From Stutzerimonas stutzeri (GTDB lineage: Bacteria > Pseudomonadota > Gammaproteobacteria > Pseudomonadales > Pseudomonadaceae), in the NCBI RefSeq assembly GCF_024448715.1, contig NZ_JAMOHZ010000006.1, forward strand, positions 248,001-312,000: a stretch of DNA of 64,000 nucleotides. Reading direction: 5' to 3'. Below the pieces are notes generated by a model that worked only from the letters and a program-made list of their open reading frames with translations, was not told the origin of the DNA and made no database searches. Positions 1 through 7,863 of the stretch are shown here, one piece after another (position 1 is the first letter of the stretch; every line of letters begins with the position of its first letter). A program made the translations under genes and the position numbers.

Positions 1-1
1 C

Positions 2-898
2 AACGATGCTCACGACGAACTGGACCATGTACCCAGCCTGACCGCTGGCCGTGACCGCGATCCCTATCCCGCGCCGGAGCTTGAGCCGATCAGCAAGCCC
101 GTGGAAAGCCGCTCGGATGATGGGCGATCACGGCAGAAGCGCCGCGGCGTCAGCACCGCACCGCTATGGGTGATGATTGCGGCGCTGTTCGCCGCATTGG
201 CGGCACTGGGCTGGTGGAGCATGCAACAGATCTCCCGGCTCGAGGCGCAAGTGGTCGCCACTCAGGAAAGCTTCGCGCGGATCAGCGAAGACGCGGCAGG
301 CAGGCTGCAGGATATCTCCGGAAAGATGGTAGCGACGGAGTCCAGCGTCACCACTGAAGGCGAAGCGTTGAAACTGCGCATCAAACAGCTTGAGAAGCAG
401 GCGCTCGATCTGGCGGAGCAACAGCGCGCCATCACTACTCAGCAGCAGAGCCTGACGGGCAAACAGGGTAATCAGGATCAGCGCCTGGACGAACAGGCCA
501 GGCGGGTCGAAGCGGTAGCGACAGACGTGCGTAACCAGCAGGGCACAGCCGCGACCCTTGCCGAAGGCCTGAAAGGGCTGACCAGCGAGCAGGCGGCGCT
601 GAATTCCACGGTGAACGAACTGAAGGGCTCATCCGACAGCATCGACAAACTTTCCGCTCGATTGGATGGGATGAGCAACGACATCGCCGCGCTGAAACAG
701 CGAGGTGATTCCAATCCGGCAGTCAGCCGCCTCGAACAGGAGGTGCTGATTCTGCGCAGCGAGCTGGACAATCGACCGGCCGCCACGCCGGGTGTGAATA
801 TCGGTGAGTTCGATGCATTCCGCGCACAGATGACGCGCAACCTCAGCACCCTGCGAGGGCAGATCGCCAACCTGCAGGAGCAAATCGATCGCCGCTAG
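2..898 (+). CDS. Coiled-coil single-pass membrane protein, 5' end outside window
   Basis: The reading frame is already open at the window edge, so the true start lies upstream; the GTG at 101 is internal. The visible part is 298 residues: an acidic, proline-rich cytoplasmic stretch, a basic patch (RQKRR), one hydrophobic helix (starting PLWVMIAALFAALAAL, about 21 to 40 residues after the GTG) and then about 220 residues of Gln/Glu/Ala-rich heptad-like sequence expected to form a periplasmic coiled coil. I do not recognise a named family. Its place beside estA matches what I recall of pseudomonad gene order, where a conserved hypothetical gene sits next to estA. The topology (short cytoplasmic N-terminus, long coiled coil outside) suggests a structural or tethering role, but this is inference. 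Confidence 0.75.
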   Translation, partial: NDAHDELDHVPSLTAGRDRDPYPAPELEPISKPVESRSDDGRSRQKRRGVSTAPLWVMIAALFAALAALGWWSMQQISRLEAQVVATQESFARISEDAAGRLQDISGKMVATESSVTTEGEALKLRIKQLEKQALDLAEQQRAITTQQQSLTGKQGNQDQRLDEQARRVEAVATDVRNQQGTAATLAEGLKGLTSEQAALNSTVNELKGSSDSIDKLSARLDGMSNDIAALKQRGDSNPAVSRLEQEVLILRSELDNRPAATPGVNIGEFDAFRAQMTRNLSTLRGQIANLQEQIDRR

Positions 899-926
899 GC
901 TTCGGCGCTGGTTCGCGATGAATCGT

Positions 927-959
927 AAAAAAAGCCGCGGCGCAATGAACGCAGCGGCT
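927..959 (-). terminator. Rho-independent terminator after estA
   Basis: Arms AGCCGC (933-938) and GCGGCT (954-959) pair; read on the minus strand the hairpin is followed by a run of seven T. It lies between the convergent ends of the coiled-coil gene and estA and fits best as the estA terminator. Confidence 0.75.
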
Positions 960-989
960 CAGCCAGAGCAAGCCAAACGAGAAGAGGTA

Positions 990-2921
990 TTACAGATCCA
1001 GCGCCAGGGATAGGCCGATACCATGGTTACGGTTGTCGTTACCCTGGTAGTTGTAGTTGGCGCGAACGCTGAGTCCCGCTGTGAGCTGATGCGCGACACC
1101 AACGCTGAAGCGTGTCTGATCGCCGGTGGGAGTGGCGCCGGGCAGCTCGAAGCTATTGTTCGGTACGCTGTTCAGCGACATACGCAGATCGTCACGTTCG
1201 TCATCCTTGCGTTCGACCTCGCGTGCGACTTCACCAAAAAGGCGAGTGCGCTCGGTCAGCGCATAGCCGCCAAATAGACCGAGCGACAATCGCAGCGAGT
1301 CCAACTCCTGGTCTTCATAGGTCAGTGCGGTAGCGCTGGCGCCTTTTTCGCTATAACCATCGACTTCGATTTTCTGATAGCTGGCGCCGATGAACGGGCC
1401 GAACTGAAGGCGTTCGCCCTGTTGCATCAGGTTGAAGCCGGTTTTGCCCGAAACGCCCCAAAGCATTCCTTCAGTACTTCCCTTCTCGGAGCGCTCGGCG
1501 ACGCCGAGGGCGAAGGTGCGCTCGAGATCATCGTAGTCCAGGTAACCGGCACTCACACTGAAGTCAGCGAACAGGCGTTCCTGCTGGAAGCTGGCGAATG
1601 CCGTGGCTAGGTAGCTGCGCATGTCGTAATCCGAGTCTCCCTCGCCCAAGGTCAGCGAGTTCTGTCCCAGCCCAAGGCTGAGCCCTGCCAGCCAGTTGTC
1701 GCTGACTCGGTTGGTCGCACCGATCGCAAGCGTTGGGTTGTCCCCATCGCCACCGCCGAAGCCGTCGTATTCCGGACTGTTGTAGCCACCCTGTACGAAG
1801 GTGCGCCAGGCACCGATCGATTGCCAATTACCGCGCTGCACGGTCAGCTCGTTGTCGAGCATCTGCAGGTGATTGCGCAAGGCCGAGCGGCCCATTTCAG
1901 GCAAACGCGAAACCTCAGCCGGCGCGGAAAGAATTGAATAGATGTAGTCGGCACTGATCTGATGAACTGCCGTGGTGGGGTGCACCTGGTCATTGAATAG
2001 CAGGCGGCTCGGATCGGCGTTGGCGGTGCCCAGACCGTAATTGGGGTCGAGCGGGCAGTTGCCCCCGTCGAAGCACACCGCGGTCTGATCGATGGTCGGG
2101 TCGAATCCATAGCGGGCGAGGTCCGCGCGAACTTCCGAGAGCAGCAGTCGGTTGTTCAGCAGCACGTAATTGCCACCCTGCGCCTGGAGTCCAGCGGAAA
2201 GTTCAGCGTTGAACGTGTCGCTCAGGTCGTTCAGCACCGTGCTGAAGCCTGGCAGGCTGTTGCCCAGAGGGGTATTGCCAACGTCCGGCAGGTCGGAGAT
2301 CACGATATAGCGCGCGCCGGCCGCCTGAAGTGCACCCACAGCCGCGACCATATTGGCGGCTGATTGCGCCATCGTGATTGGGATGGGGGAAGTCCCTTCG
2401 ACGAGCTGAAAAATATCGTTGGCGCCGCCATTGAGGTAGTACAGCCCGTTCGGGTCGACTTGCGGGTTTTCCACCAGATAGCCGGGACGACTGCGAGACA
2501 GACCAGTGCCGGTATCGACGATCGACCTATCGTTCAGCGAGTCGAGGATCTGATCCGAACGGTAACCACCCACGGCATAGTTGGTACCGTCCGGATTGCC
2601 GGTCAACAGCGCTGGCAGCAGGGGTGTCGAGGGCAGCGACTGCAGGCCCAGGCGATCGGCGAGTACCTGGGTAACAACCTGCCCTGCATATTCGGTGTTG
2701 TTCGGCGCGTACGTCGGACCGGTGCGGTTGGTGAAGCGCAGACCGCCGGTCGGCAACCCGTTTTGAAGTGGGCTGGCCAGGTCGGGAAAGTTACCGGCAT
2801 CACTGAGTGAGTCGCCAAAATTCACGAATTGACTGAATGGCCCTGTGTCGGCTGCGGCCGTCATTGACGCACAGCTCAGTAGCACTGCGAGGGCAAGGGG
2901 TGTGCGAGCGCTTCGCATCAA
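990..2921 (-). CDS. estA: Autotransporter GDSL esterase EstA
   Basis: 643 residues with the EstA layout: Sec signal peptide (1 to about 24), an SGNH/GDSL hydrolase passenger (about 25-340) and a C-terminal 12-strand type beta-barrel translocator (about 370-643). Catalytic parts are visible: FGDSLSDAGN with Ser38, the GGAND block (165-169) and FNDQVHPT with Asp311 and His314. Subtracting a 24-residue signal gives spacing close to that of P. aeruginosa EstA. The protein stays anchored in the outer membrane with the esterase facing out; in P. aeruginosa it affects rhamnolipid production and motility. A good ribosome site (AGGAG, 7 nt before ATG) fixes the start. It is a single-gene unit ended by the hairpin at 927-959. 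The terminal residue is Leu rather than the more common Phe, which is still acceptable for barrel assembly. Confidence 0.95.
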   Translation of the reverse strand: MMRSARTPLALAVLLSCASMTAAADTGPFSQFVNFGDSLSDAGNFPDLASPLQNGLPTGGLRFTNRTGPTYAPNNTEYAGQVVTQVLADRLGLQSLPSTPLLPALLTGNPDGTNYAVGGYRSDQILDSLNDRSIVDTGTGLSRSRPGYLVENPQVDPNGLYYLNGGANDIFQLVEGTSPIPITMAQSAANMVAAVGALQAAGARYIVISDLPDVGNTPLGNSLPGFSTVLNDLSDTFNAELSAGLQAQGGNYVLLNNRLLLSEVRADLARYGFDPTIDQTAVCFDGGNCPLDPNYGLGTANADPSRLLFNDQVHPTTAVHQISADYIYSILSAPAEVSRLPEMGRSALRNHLQMLDNELTVQRGNWQSIGAWRTFVQGGYNSPEYDGFGGGDGDNPTLAIGATNRVSDNWLAGLSLGLGQNSLTLGEGDSDYDMRSYLATAFASFQQERLFADFSVSAGYLDYDDLERTFALGVAERSEKGSTEGMLWGVSGKTGFNLMQQGERLQFGPFIGASYQKIEVDGYSEKGASATALTYEDQELDSLRLSLGLFGGYALTERTRLFGEVAREVERKDDERDDLRMSLNSVPNNSFELPGATPTGDQTRFSVGVAHQLTAGLSVRANYNYQGNDNRNHGIGLSLALDL

Positions 2922-3089
2922 AAATCTCCTATTGTTGTTTTTGTTGGCTTCGTGGTCGGCGACTGCTTCAGCCCCTGACCACTCAAACTAATAACTCGGA
3001 GGGGTATGTCATAAGCGCTCTAAAGCGTCATTTTTCCGGTCGAAACTCTGTCGCTCTAACGGATTAATGAGCCGGGGGCGAATCAGCAT

Positions 3090-4292
3090 TCAGTGACCGT
3101 TCACACCGAACACATGCTTGAGGTACGCAACGAAAGCTTCGTCGCGACACATGGTCTTGCCCGGGGAGTCGGATATTTTCGCCACGGGCTGACCGTTGCA
3201 ACTGGTCATCTTGATCACCATGTTGGTCGGCTCGACGCCCGGGATGTCGCAGGTCAGTTGCGTGCCGATACCGAAACTGGTGTTGCTGCGGCCTGCCAGG
3301 GAGCGGTAGATGCCAAGCGCCCTGGGAAAGTCGAGACCATCGGAGAACACGAGTTGCCGTGTCATCGGGTCGATGCCAAGACGGCGGTAATGGGTGATGG
3401 CCTTTTCCGCCCATTCGACTGGGTCACCGGAATCGTGGCGCAGGCCGTCGAACAACTTCGCCAGGTACAGATCGAAATCGGCCGTAAAAGCATCCATGGT
3501 GATGCAATCGGTAATGGCGATGCCCAGCGCGCCACGGTATTCGCGCGCCCAGCAATCCAGCGCCGCGCTTTGGCTGTCGATGAGCCTGGGACCCAGTTGC
3601 TGGTGCGCCATGATCCACTCGTGAGCCATGGTTCCCATGGGCTTTAGATCTAGTATGCGGGCGAGGTGAACATTGCTGGTGCCGACGAAATTGCCGGGGA
3701 AACTGCTCTTCAGACGTTTGACGACCGTAGCCTGGACCGCAAAGGAAAAGCGTCGGCGGGTGCCGAAGTCGGCGAGGTTGAACCCGGCGAGTTCCTCATC
3801 GGTGGCTTCGTCGCGCAGCCACTGAAGTTTATCTTCGAGCCGCTCCTCGGCTTGCTCCAGGGTTACATGGGGGTAGCGCGCTCGATTGCGGACTTCGCTA
3901 ATGATCGCCAGCAGTGGCACCTCGAAAAGAATCACATGCAGCCAAGGGCCGCGCAGGTAGACCACCAGTTCGCCCGCTTCGACCTCGACCCGCACGTAGC
4001 GCAAATCGAAGCGAAACAGCCCGAGGAAACGGATGAAATCCGGCTGCATGTAGGGGATACGTTCGAGGAAGGCGAGTTCTTCCTGATTGATTCTAAGCGC
4101 GGCGAGCGCCTCGATCTGCTGGCGAATGTCGCTCAGGTAAGGCGCAAGGTCTTCCTCGGAGCGACTGCGAAAGGCCCATTCGACTTCAGCGTTGGGGTAG
4201 TGATGCAGCACCGCCTGCATCATCGTCAGCTTGTAGTAGTCGGTGTCCAGCAGGCTCTGGATGATACGGTCGGAAAAGGCGCTAGCGCTCAT
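3090..4292 (-). CDS. pncB: Nicotinate phosphoribosyltransferase
   Basis: 400 residues, the length of E. coli PncB. It makes nicotinate mononucleotide from nicotinate and PRPP with ATP hydrolysis, in the salvage branch of NAD synthesis in the cytoplasm. Family signatures seen: DTDYYKLTM near the N-terminus, GTMAHEW with the His (about residue 224) that is phosphorylated in the Salmonella enzyme, FSDGLDF and FGIGTQLT. I chose the ATG at 4292 because AGGAG lies about 10 nt upstream and the product then aligns with the family; an in-frame ATG at 4376 would add 28 unrelated residues and overlap the small upstream gene. It lies 29 nt downstream of that gene (4322-4501) and is probably co-transcribed with it. 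Confidence 0.95.
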   Translation of the reverse strand: MSASAFSDRIIQSLLDTDYYKLTMMQAVLHHYPNAEVEWAFRSRSEEDLAPYLSDIRQQIEALAALRINQEELAFLERIPYMQPDFIRFLGLFRFDLRYVRVEVEAGELVVYLRGPWLHVILFEVPLLAIISEVRNRARYPHVTLEQAEERLEDKLQWLRDEATDEELAGFNLADFGTRRRFSFAVQATVVKRLKSSFPGNFVGTSNVHLARILDLKPMGTMAHEWIMAHQQLGPRLIDSQSAALDCWAREYRGALGIAITDCITMDAFTADFDLYLAKLFDGLRHDSGDPVEWAEKAITHYRRLGIDPMTRQLVFSDGLDFPRALGIYRSLAGRSNTSFGIGTQLTCDIPGVEPTNMVIKMTSCNGQPVAKISDSPGKTMCRDEAFVAYLKHVFGVNGH

Positions 4293-4321
4293 TGACTGCT
4301 GCTCCTGTTTGCCGACATGTA

Positions 4322-4501
4322 TCAGGCCCCGCCGATACCTTCGACCACCTTGCCGGTACCGCCACAGTTTTGGCATTCACCGGACTCACTGCGGCCGCTG
4401 CCGTTGCACACCGGGCAAGTATCTTCACCGGTGCCGGGCGTACCAGGCGGCGCTTGATCACCAGGATTGGTTGTCACCGTTTCGTTATTAGCTTTGATCA
4501 T
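4322..4501 (-). CDS. Small CxxCxGxG zinc-finger-like protein
   Basis: A 59-residue ORF. After a polar, Pro/Gly-rich N-terminus it carries two DnaJ-type half motifs, CPVCNGSG (Cys29, Cys32) and CQNCGGTG (Cys43, Cys46), separated by 10 residues. Four cysteines with this Gly pattern form one zinc site in the DnaJ cysteine-rich domain, so this looks like a free-standing minimal zinc finger. The ATG at 4501 is preceded by AGGAA at a slightly long spacing. It ends 29 nt before pncB on the same strand, suggesting an operon. A partner or chaperone role is possible, but nothing in the sequence shows the function. Confidence 0.75.
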   Translation of the reverse strand: MIKANNETVTTNPGDQAPPGTPGTGEDTCPVCNGSGRSESGECQNCGGTGKVVEGIGGA

Positions 4502-4668
4502 GTCGATACGGTTCCTGCAGTGGTTTGGTATGGCTGAGTTACTCGATTTGTCGAGAATTTGTGTGGATTGATTTAAAACAAATTTAATATTAAAAGTGTC
4601 GGCTTATTGTCGTAGGCAAAACTGTCCTTTTATTTTGCCGTAACGATGAAAAATTAAATATGAAACAA

Positions 4669-4697
4669 AAAGGCAAAGGTATTTAACCTTTGCCTTT
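4669..4697 (-). terminator. Strong bidirectional-type terminator
   Basis: Perfect 12-bp stem (4669-4680 with 4686-4697) around a 5-nt loop, with A-rich sequence before and T-rich sequence after, so it can work in both directions. It lies just past the stop of the KGG gene and upstream of the pncB unit, separating the two minus-strand units. Confidence 0.85.
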
Positions 4698-4714
4698 ATT
4701 TTTAGCGACACACA

Positions 4715-4891
4715 TTAGCTGTTGCTGTTTCGACCACCGCCGTGGCTGTTCTGGCCGCCCTTACGGCCTGCTTCAGAGGCCTTTTCGCGGTCGTTTGCGA
4801 AGTTGCCGCCGCTATTGTGGCCGCCCTTCTTGCCAGCTTCCGACGCTTTTTCGCGGTCGTTGGCAAAATTGCCGGGATTCTTGTTTGTCAT
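4715..4891 (-). CDS. KGG-repeat general stress protein (Con-10 type)
   Basis: A 58-residue hydrophilic protein. It holds two near-identical copies of the NFANDREKASEAG(K/R)KGG block (residues 8-24 and 30-46), then a Gly/Asn/Ser-rich tail. This is the hallmark of the small stress-induced KGG family (GsiB, YciG and Con-10 relatives), thought to act as hydrophilin-like protectants in desiccation, osmotic or stationary-phase stress. A strong GAGGAG ribosome site precedes the ATG at 4891, and a perfect hairpin (4669-4697) ends the unit, so it appears monocistronic. In enteric bacteria such genes are often RpoS-dependent; I did not find a clear sigma-factor motif. Confidence 0.85.
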   Translation of the reverse strand: MTNKNPGNFANDREKASEAGKKGGHNSGGNFANDREKASEAGRKGGQNSHGGGRNSNS

Positions 4892-5202
4892 GTCTTTTTC
4901 TCCTCGATGGATAGAGACTTTCTGCAGGGCTGCACAACTTCATCAGCCTTCATGGTTTGAGAGTTAGGTTCCGCCTCTGGAGTTTCCAGCAAAGAACAAA
5001 CGGCAGACGAATGGTTATCTACAAATATCGTGGGGTTATGGCGTTATGAAGGCACAGCGAAACGGCACGCTTTGAAAGTTTGCATCTTGAACTAGACATT
5101 ATCCACGAAGGAACTGCCTGAGTTCGGATGGCTAAAGGGCGCATCACGTAACCGACCTTCAGCGCGGCGGCCGAGATTCCTGCAGCCACGCCGTCTGGCT
5201 AA
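4892..5202. other. Intergenic region between KGG gene and hmp
   Basis: About 310 bases. It contains the ribosome site and presumably the promoter of the KGG gene. I see no conserved ORF, RNA structure or clear terminator for hmp here. Confidence 0.5.
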
Positions 5203-6381
5203 TTACTCCAACGCCGAAGCCGGGCCGAAGAATTCAAAGCGGGTCTGATGCTCCGGAACTCCAAGCGTTCGCAGCTGCCGGCGAATCGCCGCCATGAAGG
5301 GTTTAGGGCCGAGGAAATAGGCATCCAGGTCGCGATCGGCTGGTAGCCAGGCGTCCAGCCTCTCTTCGGTCATCAGGCCCACGGCGTCCGGCTGGGCTTC
5401 GCTGCTGTGGTGCTCGTCATAGCAATAGAAGCGCTTGAGCTGAGCATGTTGCTCGGCCAGCGCATCGATAGTCTGGCGGAACGCATGCGCATCGGCATTG
5501 CGTGCGCAATGGATGAAGTGGATCGGCCGGTCGGTGGTGACGGCCTCCTCAAGCATCGCCAGAGTTGGGGTGATGCCAACACCGCCGCTGATTAGCGCTA
5601 GTGGCTTATCGCTAGGCTGCAGGGTGAACTTGCCAGCCGGAGCGAACAGGTCGAGGCTCTGACCTTGTTCCATTCCATGCAGGGCGTTGGAGGCTACGCC
5701 GCCGGGCTCGCGCTTGACACTGATGCGGTAGTTGCGGCCGTTGCTGGCTGCGGAGAGCGAATAATTGCGGCGTAGCTCCTGCCCGTCGACTTGCAGGCGC
5801 AAGCCGATGTATTGGCCAGGCTTGTGAGCGACGACCGCGCCGCCATCTTCTGGCTCCAGATAAAAGGAGACGATTTCGGCGCTCTCGACTACTTTGCGGG
5901 CAATCCGGAAACGCCGGGCGCCGCGCCAGCCACCGGGTGCGTCAGCGGTAGCGCTATAGCGTTGTTCTTCGGTGCTGATGAGGATGTCGGCAAGTTGCCC
6001 ATAAGCTGCGGCCCAGGCCTCGATCACTTCATCTGTGGCGATTTCGGCGCCGAGTACCTCGCGTATGGCCCGCAACAGGCAGGAGCCGACAATAGGGTAG
6101 TGCTCCGGCAGTACCTGCAGAGCCACATGCTTGTTGACCACTTGCGACACCAGTCCACCGAGCTGATCCAGGCGATCGATATGCTTGGCATACATCAGCA
6201 CACCATTTGCCAAGGCGCGGGGCTGATCGCCGCTGGCCTGATGCGCCTGGTTGAACAGGGGGCGCACTTCGGGGTGCTCGGCAAGCATCAGTTTGTAGAA
6301 ATGGCTGGTGAGCGCTTCGCCACCGGTCTCCAGCAGCGGGACGGTGGCTTTGATCAGGGCACGTTGTTCAGCACTGAGCAT
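5203..6381 (-). CDS. hmp: Flavohaemoprotein, nitric oxide dioxygenase
   Basis: 392 residues, equal to the Hmp/Fhp family length. It oxidises NO to nitrate with O2 and NAD(P)H in the cytoplasm. Order: globin domain (1 to about 140) with the proximal haem ligand His85 in NKHVALQV; FAD-binding ferredoxin-reductase domain (about 150-260) with RRNYSLS; NAD-binding domain with GGVGITPTLAM; C-terminal FEFFGP. Start chosen at 6381: the product then begins MLSAEQRALIKATVP like E. coli Hmp, and GGAG lies 7 nt upstream; an ATG at 6429 would add 16 unrelated residues. The upstream region holds a sigma-54-like promoter and three NorR-type sites. In P. aeruginosa the gene (fhp) neighbours its regulator fhpR; here no regulator is adjacent. 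Confidence 0.95.
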   Translation of the reverse strand: MLSAEQRALIKATVPLLETGGEALTSHFYKLMLAEHPEVRPLFNQAHQASGDQPRALANGVLMYAKHIDRLDQLGGLVSQVVNKHVALQVLPEHYPIVGSCLLRAIREVLGAEIATDEVIEAWAAAYGQLADILISTEEQRYSATADAPGGWRGARRFRIARKVVESAEIVSFYLEPEDGGAVVAHKPGQYIGLRLQVDGQELRRNYSLSAASNGRNYRISVKREPGGVASNALHGMEQGQSLDLFAPAGKFTLQPSDKPLALISGGVGITPTLAMLEEAVTTDRPIHFIHCARNADAHAFRQTIDALAEQHAQLKRFYCYDEHHSSEAQPDAVGLMTEERLDAWLPADRDLDAYFLGPKPFMAAIRRQLRTLGVPEHQTRFEFFGPASALE

Positions 6382-6458
6382 GGTGAACTCCAATAGTGGG
6401 GAAATACCGCCCATGTATTGCGCAGCCATCGCGCAGTACGGACAGGTTGCGCATCCCT

Positions 6459-6474
6459 TTCAATATCTGTTCCA
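6459..6474 (-). promoter_or_regulatory. Candidate sigma-54 (-24/-12) promoter of hmp
   Basis: On the minus strand TGGAACAGATATTGAA matches the RpoN consensus TGGCACR-N4-TTGCA with two mismatches and correct spacing. The implied start of transcription would be about 65-70 nt before the hmp ATG. The downstream direction and the enhancer-like sites upstream both fit. Confidence 0.55.
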
Positions 6475-6515
6475 GCTTGGAATCGGCCTGAAATCGGGGC
6501 TTTAGCGTGGGGATG

Positions 6516-6569
6516 GTGGTTATTACCATAATCGGCTCGGTAATTTTTACCCTGTCAGGTGATAAGTAC
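6516..6569 (-). promoter_or_regulatory. Three GT-N7-AC sites (NorR-type enhancer)
   Basis: Three copies of GT-N7-AC lie at 6516-6526, 6540-6550 and 6559-6569; the middle one sits in the palindrome GGTAATTTTTACC. E. coli NorR binds three GT-N7-AC sites to activate a sigma-54 promoter in response to NO. Their position 40-95 bp upstream of the candidate -24/-12 element suits an enhancer. The regulator gene itself is not in the window. Confidence 0.5.
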
Positions 6570-6648
6570 CTGCGTCGATATGCCGAACGAACCGCTACGC
6601 GTGCCAGCGTTCTATAGCTTTGACTATCGATTAGCTTACGGAGGCAAC

Positions 6649-6873
6649 ATGGAGAACTACCACATCACGCATGACGACGACCGTTGGGTGCTGCGCGAGG
6701 AGGGTGACAAGCGGGCACTGCTCGAGGCCACGACCAAGGAGGACATCATCAACGAGACCCGTGACTATATGAAACTGCGTACTGCCTCGGTGAAAATCCA
6801 TACCGCTGACGGACAGATCGAAGAAGAGCGGACCTACCCGCGCGACCAGGACCCGCGCGCGACCAAGGGTTGA
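6649..6873 (+). CDS. DUF2188-like small protein
   Basis: 74 residues beginning MENYHITHDDDRWVLREEG, with the W-x-V/L-(K/R)-x-E-G core and the alternating strand/helix pattern of the DUF2188 family, whose function is unknown. A GGAGG ribosome site 4 nt before the ATG at 6649 supports this start; the frame extends 30 residues further upstream, but that stretch overlaps the NorR-type site and lacks family similarity. The gene converges on the urea transporter gene with only 3 nt between the stops. Confidence 0.75.
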   Translation: MENYHITHDDDRWVLREEGDKRALLEATTKEDIINETRDYMKLRTASVKIHTADGQIEEERTYPRDQDPRATKG

Positions 6874-6876
6874 AGG

Positions 6877-7764
6877 TCAGACCGTTTGCGTTTCAAGCTG
6901 GCGCTGGATCAGTCGAGTACCCAGCGCCACCGCCCAGCAGGCAAGGATGAAGGGCATGGTCAGCGCTGGAATACCCAGTTGATCGAAGGCCAGTTTGCAA
7001 ATTATCGCCAGTGCGATGCCCAGCGCTGGTGCCAGCGCCGAGCGGTGCACCTGGCTCAACGCAAGAGCCGCCAACGCCGGGTTATACCCAGCCAGCCCCG
7101 CTAGCGCCTGTGGTTCCGTTGCGCCGGTCAGCAGGGCGCAATACACCCCAACTGCCGAGCCACAAAGCGCCCACAATCCGGCGCGCCTGTCCGCAACCAG
7201 TATCGCTAGCAGCAAACAGAGTCCGGCTCCGGCCTCGCCGAGAAACATCACTTGCCCAACGCCGCTTGCCATGGCGCCCACCGCGCCCCATCCGTCCAGC
7301 CTGGGCTCGGGCAGGCGTGCTTCTGCGACCGACTCGAGCATGCCCGCCACTACCAGCACCAGCCAGCCGAGCAGAACGAAGCACAGGGTGAAGACTGCTG
7401 GCCCGCCGCGCTCGCGCATGGCGCGCAACAAATATCGCTGCAGCGGGCTCGACAGCGCTCCGGCAACCACCACCAGGAACAGAGCCAGCGGTGATGAACC
7501 CAGTACAAGCGTGACCAGCAGCCCCAAGAGCGCCGGGTTATAGCCGTAGAGCCCGGATTCGATGTCCTGGCGCGCATACCCCAGCAACCGGGCGGCGAGG
7601 GTTCCGCTGAGCAGACCGAGCAGCGTCCCAGCCAGCAGAGAGGGCGCGTAAAAGGTGATGGTCATGAGCATCAGCAACCCGCAGGTCGGATTGGCGTGCA
7701 GGAAAATCTGACTGACACCGTTGAGCACCGCGTGTGACGCGTGCGGTAGGAAAGTACGGCGCAT
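6877..7764 (-). CDS. Urea transporter (UT family)
   Basis: 295-residue, very hydrophobic inner-membrane protein with the two-fold repeat of UT-type urea channels: the signature GLYGYNPALLGL in the first half and AGYNPALAALAL in the second. These channels let urea pass down its gradient, usually to supply urease. No urease genes are in the window. The first residues (MRRTFLPHASHAVLNGVSQIFLH) resemble bacterial UTs. It follows pyk on the same strand after a 99-bp gap containing a hairpin, so it is likely a separate unit. Confidence 0.85.
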   Translation of the reverse strand: MRRTFLPHASHAVLNGVSQIFLHANPTCGLLMLMTITFYAPSLLAGTLLGLLSGTLAARLLGYARQDIESGLYGYNPALLGLLVTLVLGSSPLALFLVVVAGALSSPLQRYLLRAMRERGGPAVFTLCFVLLGWLVLVVAGMLESVAEARLPEPRLDGWGAVGAMASGVGQVMFLGEAGAGLCLLLAILVADRRAGLWALCGSAVGVYCALLTGATEPQALAGLAGYNPALAALALSQVHRSALAPALGIALAIICKLAFDQLGIPALTMPFILACWAVALGTRLIQRQLETQTV

Positions 7765-7816
7765 TTGTGAGGTTTTGAGAACCGGTGAGAGAAGGGCGGC
7801 GGTTTAATGCGAATGC

Positions 7817-7845
7817 CGCCTGCATCGCATATTGAGATGCAGGCG
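7817..7845 (-). terminator. Hairpin downstream of pyk
   Basis: 10-bp stem CGCCTGCATC / GATGCAGGCG (7817-7826 with 7836-7845) between pyk and the urea transporter. There is no convincing U-tract, so it may be an attenuating or processing hairpin rather than a full terminator. Confidence 0.4.
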
Positions 7846-7863
7846 AATGCCAGCTTGGTTGAG

